Positions 26,519-34,239 are shown, counted from the first letter of the stretch. The stretch is DNA of 64,000 nucleotides from Allobranchiibius sp. CTAmp26 (GCF_017565405.1 NZ_JAGEKR010000019.1:24003-88002), one strand, 5' to 3'. Numbers and translations are program-made. The notes: generated by a model not told the origin, from the letters alone.

Positions 26519-27096
26519 ATGACCGACGACATCGCAAAGGCCAACCTGTATGGCTACTTGCAGTACGAACGCACGGCGGTGCTGGCCAAGCTCGACGGGT
26601 TGTCCGAGTACGAGATTCGTCGTCCGTTGACCGTCACCGGGACCAATCTGCTGGGCTTGGTGAAACACCTGACGACTTGGGAGGCGAGGTACCTCGGCGA
26701 TGTCTTCGACCGTCCCTTTCCGGAACGCTTGCCTCGGTGGGATGTCGAGGCCGAACTATTGGCTGACATGTGGGTGACCGCGGACGAGTCCCGCAGTGAC
26801 GTCGTCGACCGCTACCGACGGGTGTGGGATCACAGCGACGCCACGGTGAATGCCCTCACTCTGATTCCATGGGCCGGGTGGCCTGGTGGCAGAACGCCGA
26901 GGTGCCCTTGTTCAACATCCTCGTGCACCTGCTGGCCGAAACCAGTCGGCACGCTGGCCACGCCGACATCCTGCGCGAACAGCTCGATGGCGCGGTGGGA
27001 ATCGACGCCGAGGCCATGGCCGCTAAGCGGCACGATTCAGTCTTCTGGACGAAGCGGCGCGAGGAGATCGAGGCGGCCGCCAGGGCCGCCGGTTGA
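26519..27096 (+). pseudogene. DinB-family protein, frameshifted
   Basis: Two frames join into one DinB protein. From ATG 26519 the first frame reads MTDDIAKANLYGYLQYERTA, VKHLTTWEARYLGDV and ends as ALTL near 26862. The second frame resumes as DSMGRVAWWQNAEVPLFN, then ETSRHAGHADILREQLDG, to the stop at 27096. Restoring one G at 26863 (CTGAT to CTGGAT) gives LTLDSMGRVAWW, as in related DinB proteins with the metal His residues. So this is a one-base deletion, either in the genome or in the assembly. Such proteins are predicted thiol-dependent transferases. Confidence 0.8.
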
Positions 27097-27211
27097 CGTA
27101 GATCATGAGCGAAGGCTGACGAATCCGCCCGCGTAGCAGAGGCGTTCGTTAAGCCGATCGTCCGCCGGGAAGCTTTCAGAAGGCTGATGAGCGGTGTGCT
27201 GGTTGGGCATG

Positions 27212-27916
27212 ATGTCCCGGGTGGACGCAGTGAGGATCGGCCGGATCGAGACGCCACGGGCGGTCCTTTGGGATCTGGACGGAACCCTCATCGACAGCGA
27301 ACCGCTCTGGCACGCGGAAGAGCAGCAATTCGTCCAGCGGGCCGGCGGCATCTGGACCGCGACCGACCGGCGCGCGCTGATAGGTATGACGATGACCGAG
27401 TCGAGCATCTATCTGCTGTCCCGCTCCCCCCGACCACCGACATCAGACGTCGACGAGGTCAGTCACCGCATCATCGACGGGGTCATCACCCGGCTCACGC
27501 ACCGCGTCCCCTGGTGTGCCGGGGCACCTGACCTCCTGGACCACCTCACCGCGCACGGCATACCTCAGGCTCTCGTCACCAGCGCGTGGCCAGCCTTCAT
27601 CGAGGCCGCGATCGGTCACCTGCCGCGCGACACCTTCACCGTGGTGATCGACGGGCAGTCGGTGCAACACGGCAAACCCCACCCCGAGCCCTACCGCACC
27701 GCGGCAAAACGCCTTGGGTTCCGCCCAGCTGACTGCCTCGCGATCGAGGACTCCGAACCGGGGATTCGCTCAGCCACCGCAGCCGGTGTGCCGACACTGG
27801 CAATCACGGACCGGGACACGACACAGACACGAGTCGTGACTCGACCCACCCTCGAAGGGCTCACGATGACCTCACTCGGCGAAGCCTTCCACGACGCGCG
27901 CTTGCTGCTCACCTGA
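27212..27916 (+). CDS. HAD-family phosphatase / beta-phosphoglucomutase-like
   Basis: This 234-residue protein has the four HAD motifs: I DLDGTLIDSE with both Asp, II LVTSAW (Thr/Ser), III GKPHPEPYRTAAKRLG with Lys, IV AIEDSEPGIRSATAAG. A cap domain of about 60 residues is inserted after motif I, the class of phosphoglycolate phosphatases and beta-phosphoglucomutases. The substrate is not determinable. Start may be ATG 27212 or ATG 27209. The glc genes lie 3.5 kb away, so a phosphoglycolate link is speculation only. Confidence 0.85.
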   Translation: MSRVDAVRIGRIETPRAVLWDLDGTLIDSEPLWHAEEQQFVQRAGGIWTATDRRALIGMTMTESSIYLLSRSPRPPTSDVDEVSHRIIDGVITRLTHRVPWCAGAPDLLDHLTAHGIPQALVTSAWPAFIEAAIGHLPRDTFTVVIDGQSVQHGKPHPEPYRTAAKRLGFRPADCLAIEDSEPGIRSATAAGVPTLAITDRDTTQTRVVTRPTLEGLTMTSLGEAFHDARLLLT

Positions 27917-27989
27917 CGACGGGGCGCCGCTCCCGCCTTCGTTCGTCGCCTGAAGACGGTGGGGTCATGCACTCGCGCGAGGCGGCGCG

Positions 27990-28814
27990 TCAGCGCAGGT
28001 ACGAGGCGCCGTTGAAGTCGACGATCGCGCCCGAGGCCCACTCGGCGCCCGGCTGAGCCAGCGCCAGGATCGCTGCGGCGACCTCTTGGGGTGTGGCCAC
28101 CCGGCCGAAGGGACTCTGGGCGCGCACCGCATCGCCCTCCGGCCCGTCGAGCACAGCTGCCCCCATGTCGGTGGCGATGAACCCGGGGGCAATGCCGACG
28201 CACCCGATCCCGTGAGGTGCCAACGCGACCGCGAGCGATTGGGTCATCGCATGCACTCCGGCCTTGCTCGCGCCGTAGGCCGGCACCTGCGGCTCACCCC
28301 GGTAGGCGCCCCGCGACCCGACCGTCACGACACGTCCCCGGGGCAAGCCGTCTGGAGGATCGACCTGGAGCATGTGCCGCGCCACGAGATAGGTGACGTT
28401 GGCCGTGCCCAACAGGTTGACGTCGGTCGTGCGGCGCCATCCCTGCACCCAATCCTCGTACGACGAGTGCTCGACACTCAGATCGAGTCGTCGCCCCTGC
28501 GTGGCCGGGTCCTCGGCGAACAACGCGGCATTGTTGACGAGCACATCGATCCGCCCGAGAGCAGCGGCGGCCTCCCGGACGAGCCGCTCGACCTGCTGCG
28601 GGTCGGCCAGGTCGCCCTGCACCACGGTGTGTCCGTCGCCCTCGAGTCCGGCCACCACGGCCTCGGCCTCAGCACGAGACGAGCGGTAGTGCACGGCAAC
28701 TCGGTCACCACACGCGGCCGCGAAGAGTCGGGCCACTTCGGCGCCGACTCCGCGCGACGCTCCGGTGACTAGGACGCCGCGGCGGGGCGGTGTGGACGGG
28801 TGAGAGATCGTCAT
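27990..28814 (-). CDS. SDR-family oxidoreductase
   Basis: This 274-residue enzyme is a classical short-chain dehydrogenase. The NAD(P) motif is TGASRGVGAEVARLF, NNAA follows, and YGASK is the catalytic Tyr-Lys pair with an upstream Ser (VTVGSRGAY). The C-terminus (SGAIVDFNGASYLR) is like 3-oxoacyl-ACP reductase-type members. The substrate is unknown. The ATG at 28814 is preferred because GGATGG lies 5-8 nt upstream; ATG 28823 is possible. The gene is convergent with the HAD gene, separated by 73 nt. Confidence 0.83.
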   Translation of the reverse strand: MTISHPSTPPRRGVLVTGASRGVGAEVARLFAAACGDRVAVHYRSSRAEAEAVVAGLEGDGHTVVQGDLADPQQVERLVREAAAALGRIDVLVNNAALFAEDPATQGRRLDLSVEHSSYEDWVQGWRRTTDVNLLGTANVTYLVARHMLQVDPPDGLPRGRVVTVGSRGAYRGEPQVPAYGASKAGVHAMTQSLAVALAPHGIGCVGIAPGFIATDMGAAVLDGPEGDAVRAQSPFGRVATPQEVAAAILALAQPGAEWASGAIVDFNGASYLR

Positions 28815-29080
28815 ACCGGCCATCCTGCCGCCCGCGCACTCGGCCCCGCGACACGCCCTTTCGCACCGCCGAACCCGGCGCGGGTGCGCGACGACGGTGT
28901 TCGACGTATCGGCCGATCGACTGTGCCCGGATCGGCCGTCGCGCGGCGCACGTCAATGCCCTGGCGTGTTCCTCTCGAGATCTGCGGAACGTCGGATCCA
29001 GGTCCACCGCGTGAAAGCACGGGCCTCAATGAGCTCTCCTGTGAGCGATCGATGGCCTCCCGTGTGACGGTGCCTCTTCT

Positions 29081-29353
29081 TCAGTCGTCGACCGACCGTA
29101 GACCTCGCTGCGTCTGGGTTGCGGCCCCCACAAGCCACACCACAACGCTGGACAAGGACCGATGTTGCACCAGCCCGGGCAACTGCCTCCAGTACTGCAG
29201 ATACGCCTCCTGCAAACGCGCTTCGGCGCCATCGACGTGGAGCGCGACCAGCTGGGCGTAGACCAGAGTCGCCGTCAGGTCGTAGATGTGCGCGAACGCG
29301 GCCATGTCCCCACCGGCAGCAGCCGGTACCTGGCTGCCCCATCGCTCCCCCAT
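29081..29353 (-). CDS. Orphan sigma-region-2-like small protein
   Basis: This 90-residue ORF resembles region 2 of an ECF sigma factor without region 4. GDMAAFAHIYDLTATLVYAQ, then HVDGAEARLQEAYLQYWRQ, aligns with GDQDAFARLYDATSARING and DRAQAEEITQEVFLEIWR of SigK at 40782-41372. It then ends with GAATQTQRGLRSVDD, matching the end of the region. A start at ATG 29353 is my best guess; a longer frame also exists. It may be a decayed sigma gene or a region-2-only protein. It lies downstream of a sulfite-oxidase-type gene, as sigma genes do elsewhere in this window. Confidence 0.5.
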   Translation of the reverse strand: MGERWGSQVPAAAGGDMAAFAHIYDLTATLVYAQLVALHVDGAEARLQEAYLQYWRQLPGLVQHRSLSSVVVWLVGAATQTQRGLRSVDD

Positions 29354-29526
29354 CCCTGAGGTGTAGCAGTCCGAAGCCCGCGGTAGTGGCTTCGGTGGCC
29401 ACGTTCCAGAAAACGAGTCCAACTCGACATCCGAGCTCGGGGACGAGCCCCCGCCTGCACCGCCCGCAGATCCAATCAGCGCACCGGATCGTCACCGCTC
29501 GCCGGCCGAGATGGTGAGCGCCGGCC

Positions 29527-30606
29527 TCAGACGACCTCTACCTCCACGCGCGCCCATGAGTTGTTGACGTAGCCCTTGGGATTCCACAGGTGGCGCGGCG
29601 ATTCGGGCTGGCTCGCGCCGCTGCTGTCCCAGGCGCGGGCGGTGAGCACGCACTGTCCGGGCGTCAGTTCCATGCTCGCCCGCCAGTGCTGCCAGGCCCA
29701 CGACGACTGCGCGTCGTCGAGTTCGGCCTGCGCCCACGTCACTCCGTCGTTGACGGAGACGTCGACACGGGCGACGGTGCGGTCCTGCCCGGCGTACGCG
29801 TATCCGCTGACCTGCACCGGGCCGGCCGCGACCTGTGAATGGTCCTCGGGCGACACGATGTCGGCGTTCAGGGCGACCGCGGCCAGCGCCAGCCCGTCAC
29901 CGGGGCCGGCGTTCGTGGGGTCCGCCTCAGCGGGTAATAGTCGGTAGGCGGTTGCTTGAAAGTAGTTGGCCGACGGGACGTCCTGAACGAGGATCTGGTC
30001 GACCCACTTCACGCTGCGGGCACCGATGTACCCGGGTACGACGACGCGTACCGGCGCGCCGTGCACCCGAGGGAGTGGTGCGTCGTTCATCTGCCAGGCC
30101 AGCAGCACTTCGCCGCTGGTCGCTTTCGCGAGGTCGATCGATCCGCCGTACTGCTGTGGCGGGTCGGCGAGCTGCGACACGTCGGGCGCGCCGAACGCGA
30201 CATACCGGGCCTCCTCGCGGACGCCCGCCTCCGCCAGGACGTCGCGGAGCCGTACCCCCGTCCACAGGGCGGTCGACGTCGCCCCCGGCCCCCACGGGTC
30301 CTCACCAGGTATGTCACGCACCTCGATCAGACCCGCGCGCCGATTCCCGGCGCACTGCATGGTGGCGACGACGCTGTGCTGGGGCCAGCGCCGCTGCAGG
30401 TCGGTCAGCGAGATCTCCAGCGCCCGCTCGACCATGCCGCCGACGCTGAGCCGCCACCCTGCGAGGTCCGGCTCGGGCACGGGACCGTGGTTGCGTACGT
30501 AGAACGAATTCTGGGGCGTGATCGCCTCGGCCAGGCCACTACGGGGCGGTTCGGCGTTGTAGGGGTCCTGCTCGTGCACGATCATGTCCGAGCGTTTCGC
30601 CCACAT
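29527..30606 (-). CDS. Soluble molybdopterin-dependent sulfite-oxidase-type enzyme
   Basis: This 359-residue protein has the Mo-pterin fold of sulfite oxidase. The Mo ligand Cys is C85 in SVVATMQCAGNRRAGLIE. HGAPVRVVVPGYIGARSVKWV is the core strand set. A C-terminal dimerisation domain of immunoglobulin type follows (VSGYAYAGQDRTVARVDVSV). No signal peptide, heme or membrane segment is visible, so it is likely cytoplasmic, unlike the 38225 gene. The ATG at 30606 follows GAAGGAG. Its real substrate (sulfite or another S/N-oxide) is unknown. The sigma-like ORF follows 173 nt downstream. Confidence 0.83.
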   Translation of the reverse strand: MWAKRSDMIVHEQDPYNAEPPRSGLAEAITPQNSFYVRNHGPVPEPDLAGWRLSVGGMVERALEISLTDLQRRWPQHSVVATMQCAGNRRAGLIEVRDIPGEDPWGPGATSTALWTGVRLRDVLAEAGVREEARYVAFGAPDVSQLADPPQQYGGSIDLAKATSGEVLLAWQMNDAPLPRVHGAPVRVVVPGYIGARSVKWVDQILVQDVPSANYFQATAYRLLPAEADPTNAGPGDGLALAAVALNADIVSPEDHSQVAAGPVQVSGYAYAGQDRTVARVDVSVNDGVTWAQAELDDAQSSWAWQHWRASMELTPGQCVLTARAWDSSGASQPESPRHLWNPKGYVNNSWARVEVEVV

Positions 30607-31210
30607 CCTGTTGCTCCTTCGATTTCTACCCGGGTGTACGCCCTCCCGGCGTTCGACCCCATCCTGCGCGCTCACTCGCCGCCGCGTCGGACCGCGTGCG
30701 CTGGCACCCTGCCGCGTGAAGGGAAGCGACCCAAGCGGAATGGACCTCCATCGAGCTGCGCAAGCTCGAACGGGCCAGCCCCTCAAACGGCGCGGCGGCC
30801 GGTCTGAGGTCAGCCGCACCACCCCCGATGCCCGACATACCGTCACCTTTTCCTAGGGAATCGGGCTCGATGCCGACATGACCGGAGAACTGAACATGGC
30901 CCTCGACCGCGTCGGCTCCACCACTGCCGAGTGGAGTCGGCTGGCCACCAGGCTTTCCCCACCGTGACCATCCTGCGCGACGATCGACCCGCCGACTAAG
31001 ACGACGCAGCCGCGCCGGCGTTAATGGTCAGTACCGACCGATGACCCGACCGGGGGTGAAGAACGCGGTCGGTGGCGTCGGCATCATGTCAGGGGGTCGC
31101 TCTGGCGGCAGTAGTGCGCGCGCACCGCTTTGCGGCTTCTGGACCGCTCGCACCCTGGCGCGGGATCGAAGTCTTCCCCTGCATTTGGTATCGGTCGGTA
31201 TCATGGTGGC
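30607..31210. other. Intergenic region at the left edge of the accessory island
   Basis: About 600 nt without a convincing gene. It holds the upstream region of the molybdopterin gene and, near 31187-31202, the operator-like repeats of the toxin-antitoxin pair. A 29-codon ORF at 30878 (MTGELNMALDRVGS...) could be the truncated start of a lost gene, but nothing continues it. Base composition falls slightly here. Confidence 0.4.
31187..31202. promoter_or_regulatory. Tandem GGTATC half-sites before the antitoxin gene
   Basis: GGTATC occurs at 31187-31192 and 31197-31202, exactly 10 bp apart, placing both on one face of the helix. It is 9 nt upstream of the antitoxin ATG. Ribbon-helix-helix antitoxins often bind such spaced repeats to autoregulate. 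Inferred from position and spacing only. Confidence 0.4.
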
Positions 31211-31411
31211 ATGGCCATGACCTTGAGGATGACGGACGAACTGACCGAAGCTCTACGACAGACCTCCGAACGGGAAGGTCTGTCGATGCAGGCTGTCGCC
31301 GTTCGAGCGATCGAGGAATACACCTCCCGTCGCGTGCGCCTGCGCGACGAGCTGCTGAGCACTCTCGTGGCGGAGGACCGCGCCGTGATCGAGAGGTTGG
31401 CGGACGCGTGA
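31211..31411 (+). CDS. Ribbon-helix-helix antitoxin
   Basis: This 66-residue protein has the Arc/MetJ-type pattern: a short N-terminal strand (AMTLRMTDELTEALRQTSER) followed by helices (GLSMQAVAVRAIEEYTSRR). The C-terminal helix (LRDELLSTLVAEDRAVIERL) probably wraps the toxin active site. It binds DNA as a dimer and represses the pair. Its stop overlaps the toxin GTG by 4 nt (GTGA), so the two are coupled. It resembles Phd/RHH antitoxins paired with Doc-type toxins in actinobacteria. Confidence 0.75.
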   Translation: MAMTLRMTDELTEALRQTSEREGLSMQAVAVRAIEEYTSRRVRLRDELLSTLVAEDRAVIERLADA

Positions 31412-31803
31412 AAGACGACGAGCCGACCGAGTTCCTGACCCTGGAGGACATCCTCGCCGTCGGCACGGCGTATCTAGGCCGCCGTCCTCAGGTGCGCGAC
31501 TACGGCATCCTCGAAGCCGCCGCGGGCCGTCCGCGGGCAGTCGTGTTCGGCGAGCCCGTCTACCCCGACATCCACTTCAAAGCCGGGGCGTTGCTGCACT
31601 CGGTGGTGAAGGGCCACGCTCTGGTGGACGGCAACAAGCGACTTGGGCTCGGTGCGCTCCGGCTGTTCTACGCCCTCAACGGCTACACGTTCACCGCTGA
31701 TGACGACCAGAAGTTCGAACTCGCGATGGACGTGGCCGAAGGGCGCCTCGTGGCCGTGGAGGACATCGCGGCCCGCCTTGAGAAATTCGCCCGCTCCAGC
31801 TGA
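31408..31803 (+). CDS. Fic/Doc-family toxin
   Basis: This 131-residue protein is a Doc-type Fic-domain toxin. Doc of phage P1 phosphorylates EF-Tu and stops translation. The Fic motif is HALVDGNKRLG (consensus Hx[FL]xDGNKRxG), with the His and the phosphate-binding GNKR, preceded by KAGALLHSVVKG. The N-terminal residues FLTLEDILAVGTAYLG match the family start. The antitoxin overlaps it by 4 nt. The GTG at 31408 is fixed by the overlap. The module sits at the left end of the accessory island. Confidence 0.85.
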   Translation: MKDDEPTEFLTLEDILAVGTAYLGRRPQVRDYGILEAAAGRPRAVVFGEPVYPDIHFKAGALLHSVVKGHALVDGNKRLGLGALRLFYALNGYTFTADDDQKFELAMDVAEGRLVAVEDIAARLEKFARSS

Positions 31804-31950
31804 GAGCGTGACCGCATGCCGTCACGGCTGCGGCCGCTGGCGCGATCGGTTCGGGCCTCGTCGACGTCGCCGACTGCCGTGCAGCTGGCGATGAGGGGTT
31901 TGGTCGACCGAACTCACCCGCGCGCGTACCCCGCGACGCGCTCCCACATG

Positions 31951-31981
31951 TTTAGACCTTCGATCAGATCTGTCACAAAGC
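31951..31981. repeat. Degenerate repeat, copy A (TAGACCTTCGATCAGATC)
   Basis: TTTAGACCTTCGATCAGATC, then TGTCACAAAGC, aligns with copies B (32951-32990) and C (33721-33750). All three share a TAGAC-(6-7 nt)-TC(A/G)GATCYG(T/C)CAC core. Confidence 0.45.
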
Positions 31982-32023
31982 CGACGATCGGACTCTTGAT
32001 GCGCGCTGCGGACCGGCCCAGGA

Positions 32024-32053
32024 TGTGCATCTAGGGCATGCCCCAGATGCACA
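32024..32053. repeat. 30-bp near-perfect inverted repeat
   Basis: TGTGCATCT (32024-32032) and AGATGCACA (32045-32053) are perfect complements flanking GGGCATGCCC, itself a palindrome; only one opposed pair (33/44) mismatches. It lies in the 323-nt gap between the Doc gene and the next ORF. It could be a terminator (no T-run follows) or a protein-binding dyad. Confidence 0.55.
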
Positions 32054-32126
32054 GTTCGGAAGCCGAGACCGGTCGAGCTCAGGTTGCAAACAGCAGTTAG
32101 CAAAATCCGCCACTTACGGTTGTCCT

Positions 32127-32375
32127 ATGTCAGCCGATGGTGCCTGCATCGTTCACATCTCCTACCCCCACGAACCTCACGAAGCTGACGAGTCGTGGCT
32201 GGTGACAGTGACGGCCCGACACGACGGCAAGCTCTCCGAAGACATTCTGGAGTCCTTTCCTGAACAGCGGCAGGCACGGTTCCAGACCATGCTCGCTGCC
32301 CGCGGGTTCGTTGATGAGCTGACAGCCTCCGGACGATGGGGGGCAGGACTGATCAGGGGCCGTTCGGTCCACTGA
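32127..32375 (+). CDS. Small hypothetical protein (82 aa)
   Basis: This 82-residue ORF starts MSADGACIVHISYPHEPHEA and ends GAGLIRGRSVH. It is acidic in the middle (ESFPEQRQARF) with no signal peptide or membrane segment. I do not recognise it. Codon use is normal for the window, and an inverted repeat 67 nt downstream (32442-32474) may end the transcript, which supports it being a gene. It lies in the accessory island. Confidence 0.45.
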   Translation: MSADGACIVHISYPHEPHEADESWLVTVTARHDGKLSEDILESFPEQRQARFQTMLAARGFVDELTASGRWGAGLIRGRSVH

Positions 32376-32441
32376 TCCAGTAAATGGGCGCGGACGCACG
32401 AAGCGCCGCGGCATCCGCCGCCCGATCCCACCGTGCTCCAC

Positions 32442-32474
32442 GCTCGAAAGTCACCACGATCGGTCGTTTCGAGC
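32442..32474. terminator. GCTCGAAA/TTTCGAGC hairpin, first copy
   Basis: GCTCGAAA (32442-32449) and TTTCGAGC (32467-32474) pair perfectly around a 17-nt loop. It is 67 nt after the stop of the 32127-32375 ORF. An identical pair of arms recurs at 34083-34113. Confidence 0.45.
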
Positions 32475-32643
32475 AGCGTCAGCACTGAGCAGCGCTTTCG
32501 AGCGCCCCGTCTCGCGGATCTCGCCGTGCGGCAGGAGGCCCCCGCAGCTGCTCGAAGGGATAGTCACGAGCGAGGGCCTAGGCCCACCCGATAACTTGGC
32601 GTTAACGCCGGCTTGAGACTGCCTAACGAGAGACAGTGGGGGC

Positions 32644-32937
32644 ATGGCTGGCTCTAGCAACCGCACCCTTCGGATCGACTACGTCAACGCCAACTGGAAC
32701 GCAGAAGCCGACGCCGCCTGCGCCTTCGAGCTGCTAATCGTGACCGAAGACGGGCAGCGGCACTCACTGCCGATCGCCGCAGACCACCTGACTGCGCTAG
32801 GACCGCTCTTGCGTCAGGACGGGGTGCTCCTTTTCGACCCCGAGGGGCAAACCATCATCGTGGGAAACCTGGTCGGTGAGTGGTTTCAACAGGACTGGAG
32901 CCAGGGTGACCATCGCGTAGCGGTGCCGGCGCGGTAG
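32644..32937 (+). CDS. Small hypothetical protein (97 aa)
   Basis: This 97-residue ORF starts at ATG 32644 with MAGSSNRTLRIDYVNANWN and shows a beta-rich soluble sequence (FELLIVTEDGQRHSLPI, GVLLFDPEGQTIIVGNLV). It has no recognised domain. The last residues (HRVAVPAR) coincide with the start of a dispersed repeat that also closes another reading frame at 33707, so the end may be repeat-derived. It lies within the accessory island. Confidence 0.45.
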   Translation: MAGSSNRTLRIDYVNANWNAEADAACAFELLIVTEDGQRHSLPIAADHLTALGPLLRQDGVLLFDPEGQTIIVGNLVGEWFQQDWSQGDHRVAVPAR

Positions 32938-32990
32938 GTGCCCCTCCGAGGTCTAGACATTGGTCAGATCCGTCACGAAGCACGCGATCA
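32907..32990. repeat. Dispersed repeat, copy B
   Basis: GCGTAGCGGTGCCGGCGCGG (32915-32934), followed by TAGGTG and, at 32951, GTCTAGACATTGGTCAGATC, closely matches copy C at 33681-33760. The unit covers the last codons and stop of the 32644 ORF. Confidence 0.5.
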
Positions 32991-33005
32991 ACGTCAGTTC
33001 CGCAC

Positions 33006-33227
33006 TTACGGCCCCTCGTCGCTGGGGGGTAGCTCCTCAGGGGCGGTCCATCTGTGGGGTCCATAGGAGTCCAGGAACATATCGAGTGACCGCAGCAGCT
33101 GGGATGGCACATAGGGACGACGCCCCGCCTCAAGGCCGGCCATCGCCGCGGCGATCTCCTGCCGAAGATCCTCAAGGTGCCAGCGCCCCTCAATCTCGAC
33201 GAGTCGTTCGAACACCAAGCCGCTCAT
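33006..33227 (-). CDS. Small hypothetical protein (73 aa)
   Basis: This 73-residue ORF begins MSGLVFERLVEIEGRWHLED and is helix-rich with an acidic C-terminus (PEELPPSDEGP). It has no signal peptide and no family I know. It is the only minus-strand ORF of its size in this part of the island. Confidence is limited because the region is full of small frames. Confidence 0.4.
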   Translation of the reverse strand: MSGLVFERLVEIEGRWHLEDLRQEIAAAMAGLEAGRRPYVPSQLLRSLDMFLDSYGPHRWTAPEELPPSDEGP

Positions 33228-33296
33228 TCATTGATGGTGCAGCACCCTCAGTCGCGCGGAGGTAAGCAGCTGGTGTCGGACTGGGGCGCCATGCGG

Positions 33297-33400
33297 ACAG
33301 ATCTGTCCGAGAAATGCGAATCGCGGCCCTAGACGAGCAGTTTCGGGCCCTACTGTCGGTGTCGTTCTGGGGTGTACCCCACAACGACACTGCAAGCTGC
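33297..33400. repeat. Hairpin-bearing repeat, copy 1
   Basis: Contains GTGTCGTTCTGGGG-TGTA-CCCCACAACGACAC-type stem at 33359-33390: 14 bp with one mismatch and a 4-nt loop. The flanking 60 nt to the left (ATCTGTCCGAGAAATGCGAA onwards) also resemble the flank of copy 2 at 35016-35110, so the element is larger than the hairpin. Confidence 0.6.
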
Positions 33401-33434
33401 CACGAAGCGGATGTGCCGAAGTCATACTCAGGGC

Positions 33435-33707
33435 GTGGCCACCGAATTTCCCCTGACGCCGCTGGAGAGCTGGCTCTTCCGTCGACGTCGGCAGGTCCGA
33501 GTTGGATGCGCGATCTTCGCCGTCGCTGCGGTGGCATGGGCCCTGATCTCGTCGCCAACGGTCTCGTCGGCGAGGCCGTGGTGGCGGTTGCGTCGTGCGG
33601 CGGACCCGTTGCGCTGCTCGCTGGCACCAGGTCGATCGAGCAGCGAGTTACCCAGCGCGACGTGGTGGAGCACTGGGGCCGACCGCATAGCGGTACCGGC
33701 GCGGTAG
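33435..33707 (+). CDS. Possible small membrane protein (weak)
   Basis: From GTG 33435 a frame encodes MATEFPLTPLESWLFRRRR, then a hydrophobic helix (VRVGCAIFAVAAVAWALIS), then an Arg/Ser-rich tail. The N-terminal 40 residues look like a real single-pass protein, but the tail is low in order and ends in the dispersed repeat. It may be a truncated gene. Treat as weak. Confidence 0.25.
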   Translation: MATEFPLTPLESWLFRRRRQVRVGCAIFAVAAVAWALISSPTVSSARPWWRLRRAADPLRCSLAPGRSSSELPSATWWSTGADRIAVPAR

Positions 33708-33760
33708 GTGTTCCTGTGAGGTCTAGACCTCCGGTCGGATCTGCCACGGTCGGTGATATC
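33681..33760. repeat. Dispersed repeat, copy C
   Basis: GCATAGCGGTACCGGCGCGG (33685-33704), followed by TAGGTG and GTCTAGACCTCCGGTCGGAT (33721-33740), parallels copy B and, in its right half, copy A. The internal TCTAGAC block is shared by B and C. Confidence 0.5.
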
Positions 33761-33811
33761 CCGTTTCAGATCTATACGGCGTCGCGCTCAACGAGCCCAT
33801 AGCCTGCGGGC

Positions 33812-34012
33812 ATGCCCACCCTCATCAAGGACGTCCTAGTGGTGGTGCTCTTCGCCATCATCATTTTGATGCCCTACCCCACACCTGACGGCTGGAAAAA
33901 CCCGTTCCTCACTTTGCTCAACCGCACGATTGGCACGATTGGCAGGTGGGCACGAAGCCGCAACGCAGAGGGCCGGGAAAACTTCATCACGCGGCTCTTG
34001 CGGAACCTCTAG
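33812..34012 (+). CDS. Small single-pass membrane protein (66 aa)
   Basis: This 66-residue ORF starts MPTLIKDVLVVVLFAIIILM, giving a strong N-terminal helix. A cytoplasmic tail follows with a repeated TIGTIGRW and a basic end (GRENFITRLLRNL). Its function is unknown. A hairpin at 34083-34113, 70 nt after the stop, mirrors the arrangement after the 32127 ORF. The size and the helix suggest a small membrane peptide, which could be a holin- or toxin-like element, but nothing proves it. Confidence 0.45.
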   Translation: MPTLIKDVLVVVLFAIIILMPYPTPDGWKNPFLTLLNRTIGTIGRWARSRNAEGRENFITRLLRNL

Positions 34013-34082
34013 ATCCCGGGATTCTCGGCAGGTAGCCCACCGTAAAAGCGACGCACCTTCCGCCTCAACTGGCTTCGGTCGT

Positions 34083-34113
34083 GCTCGAAACTCAAGGACC
34101 CACGATTTCGAGC
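34083..34113. terminator. GCTCGAAA/TTTCGAGC hairpin, second copy
   Basis: GCTCGAAA (34083-34090) pairs perfectly with TTTCGAGC (34106-34113), the same arms as at 32442-32474. It is 70 nt after the 33812-34012 stop. Confidence 0.45.
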
Positions 34114-34239
34114 AACGATCTGGCGGGGTTTCGCGTCAACTTCTGAACCGACCGTGTCCGTCCGAAATCGATCGTCAATGAGCAGGCCTAGTCGGGCATC
34201 ATCTCGTTATGGACTAGCTGAGCTGCGAAGCTGGGTGCT

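Noticed and set aside
30878..30967. Short ORF MTGELNMALDRVGSTTAEWS
   Set aside because: It looks like the start of a real protein, but ends after 29 codons with no continuation in other frames; too little to call.
33314..33802. Plus-strand frame over the hairpin repeat
   Set aside because: It crosses two repeats, has poor composition and no start signal; the repeat itself explains the open frame.
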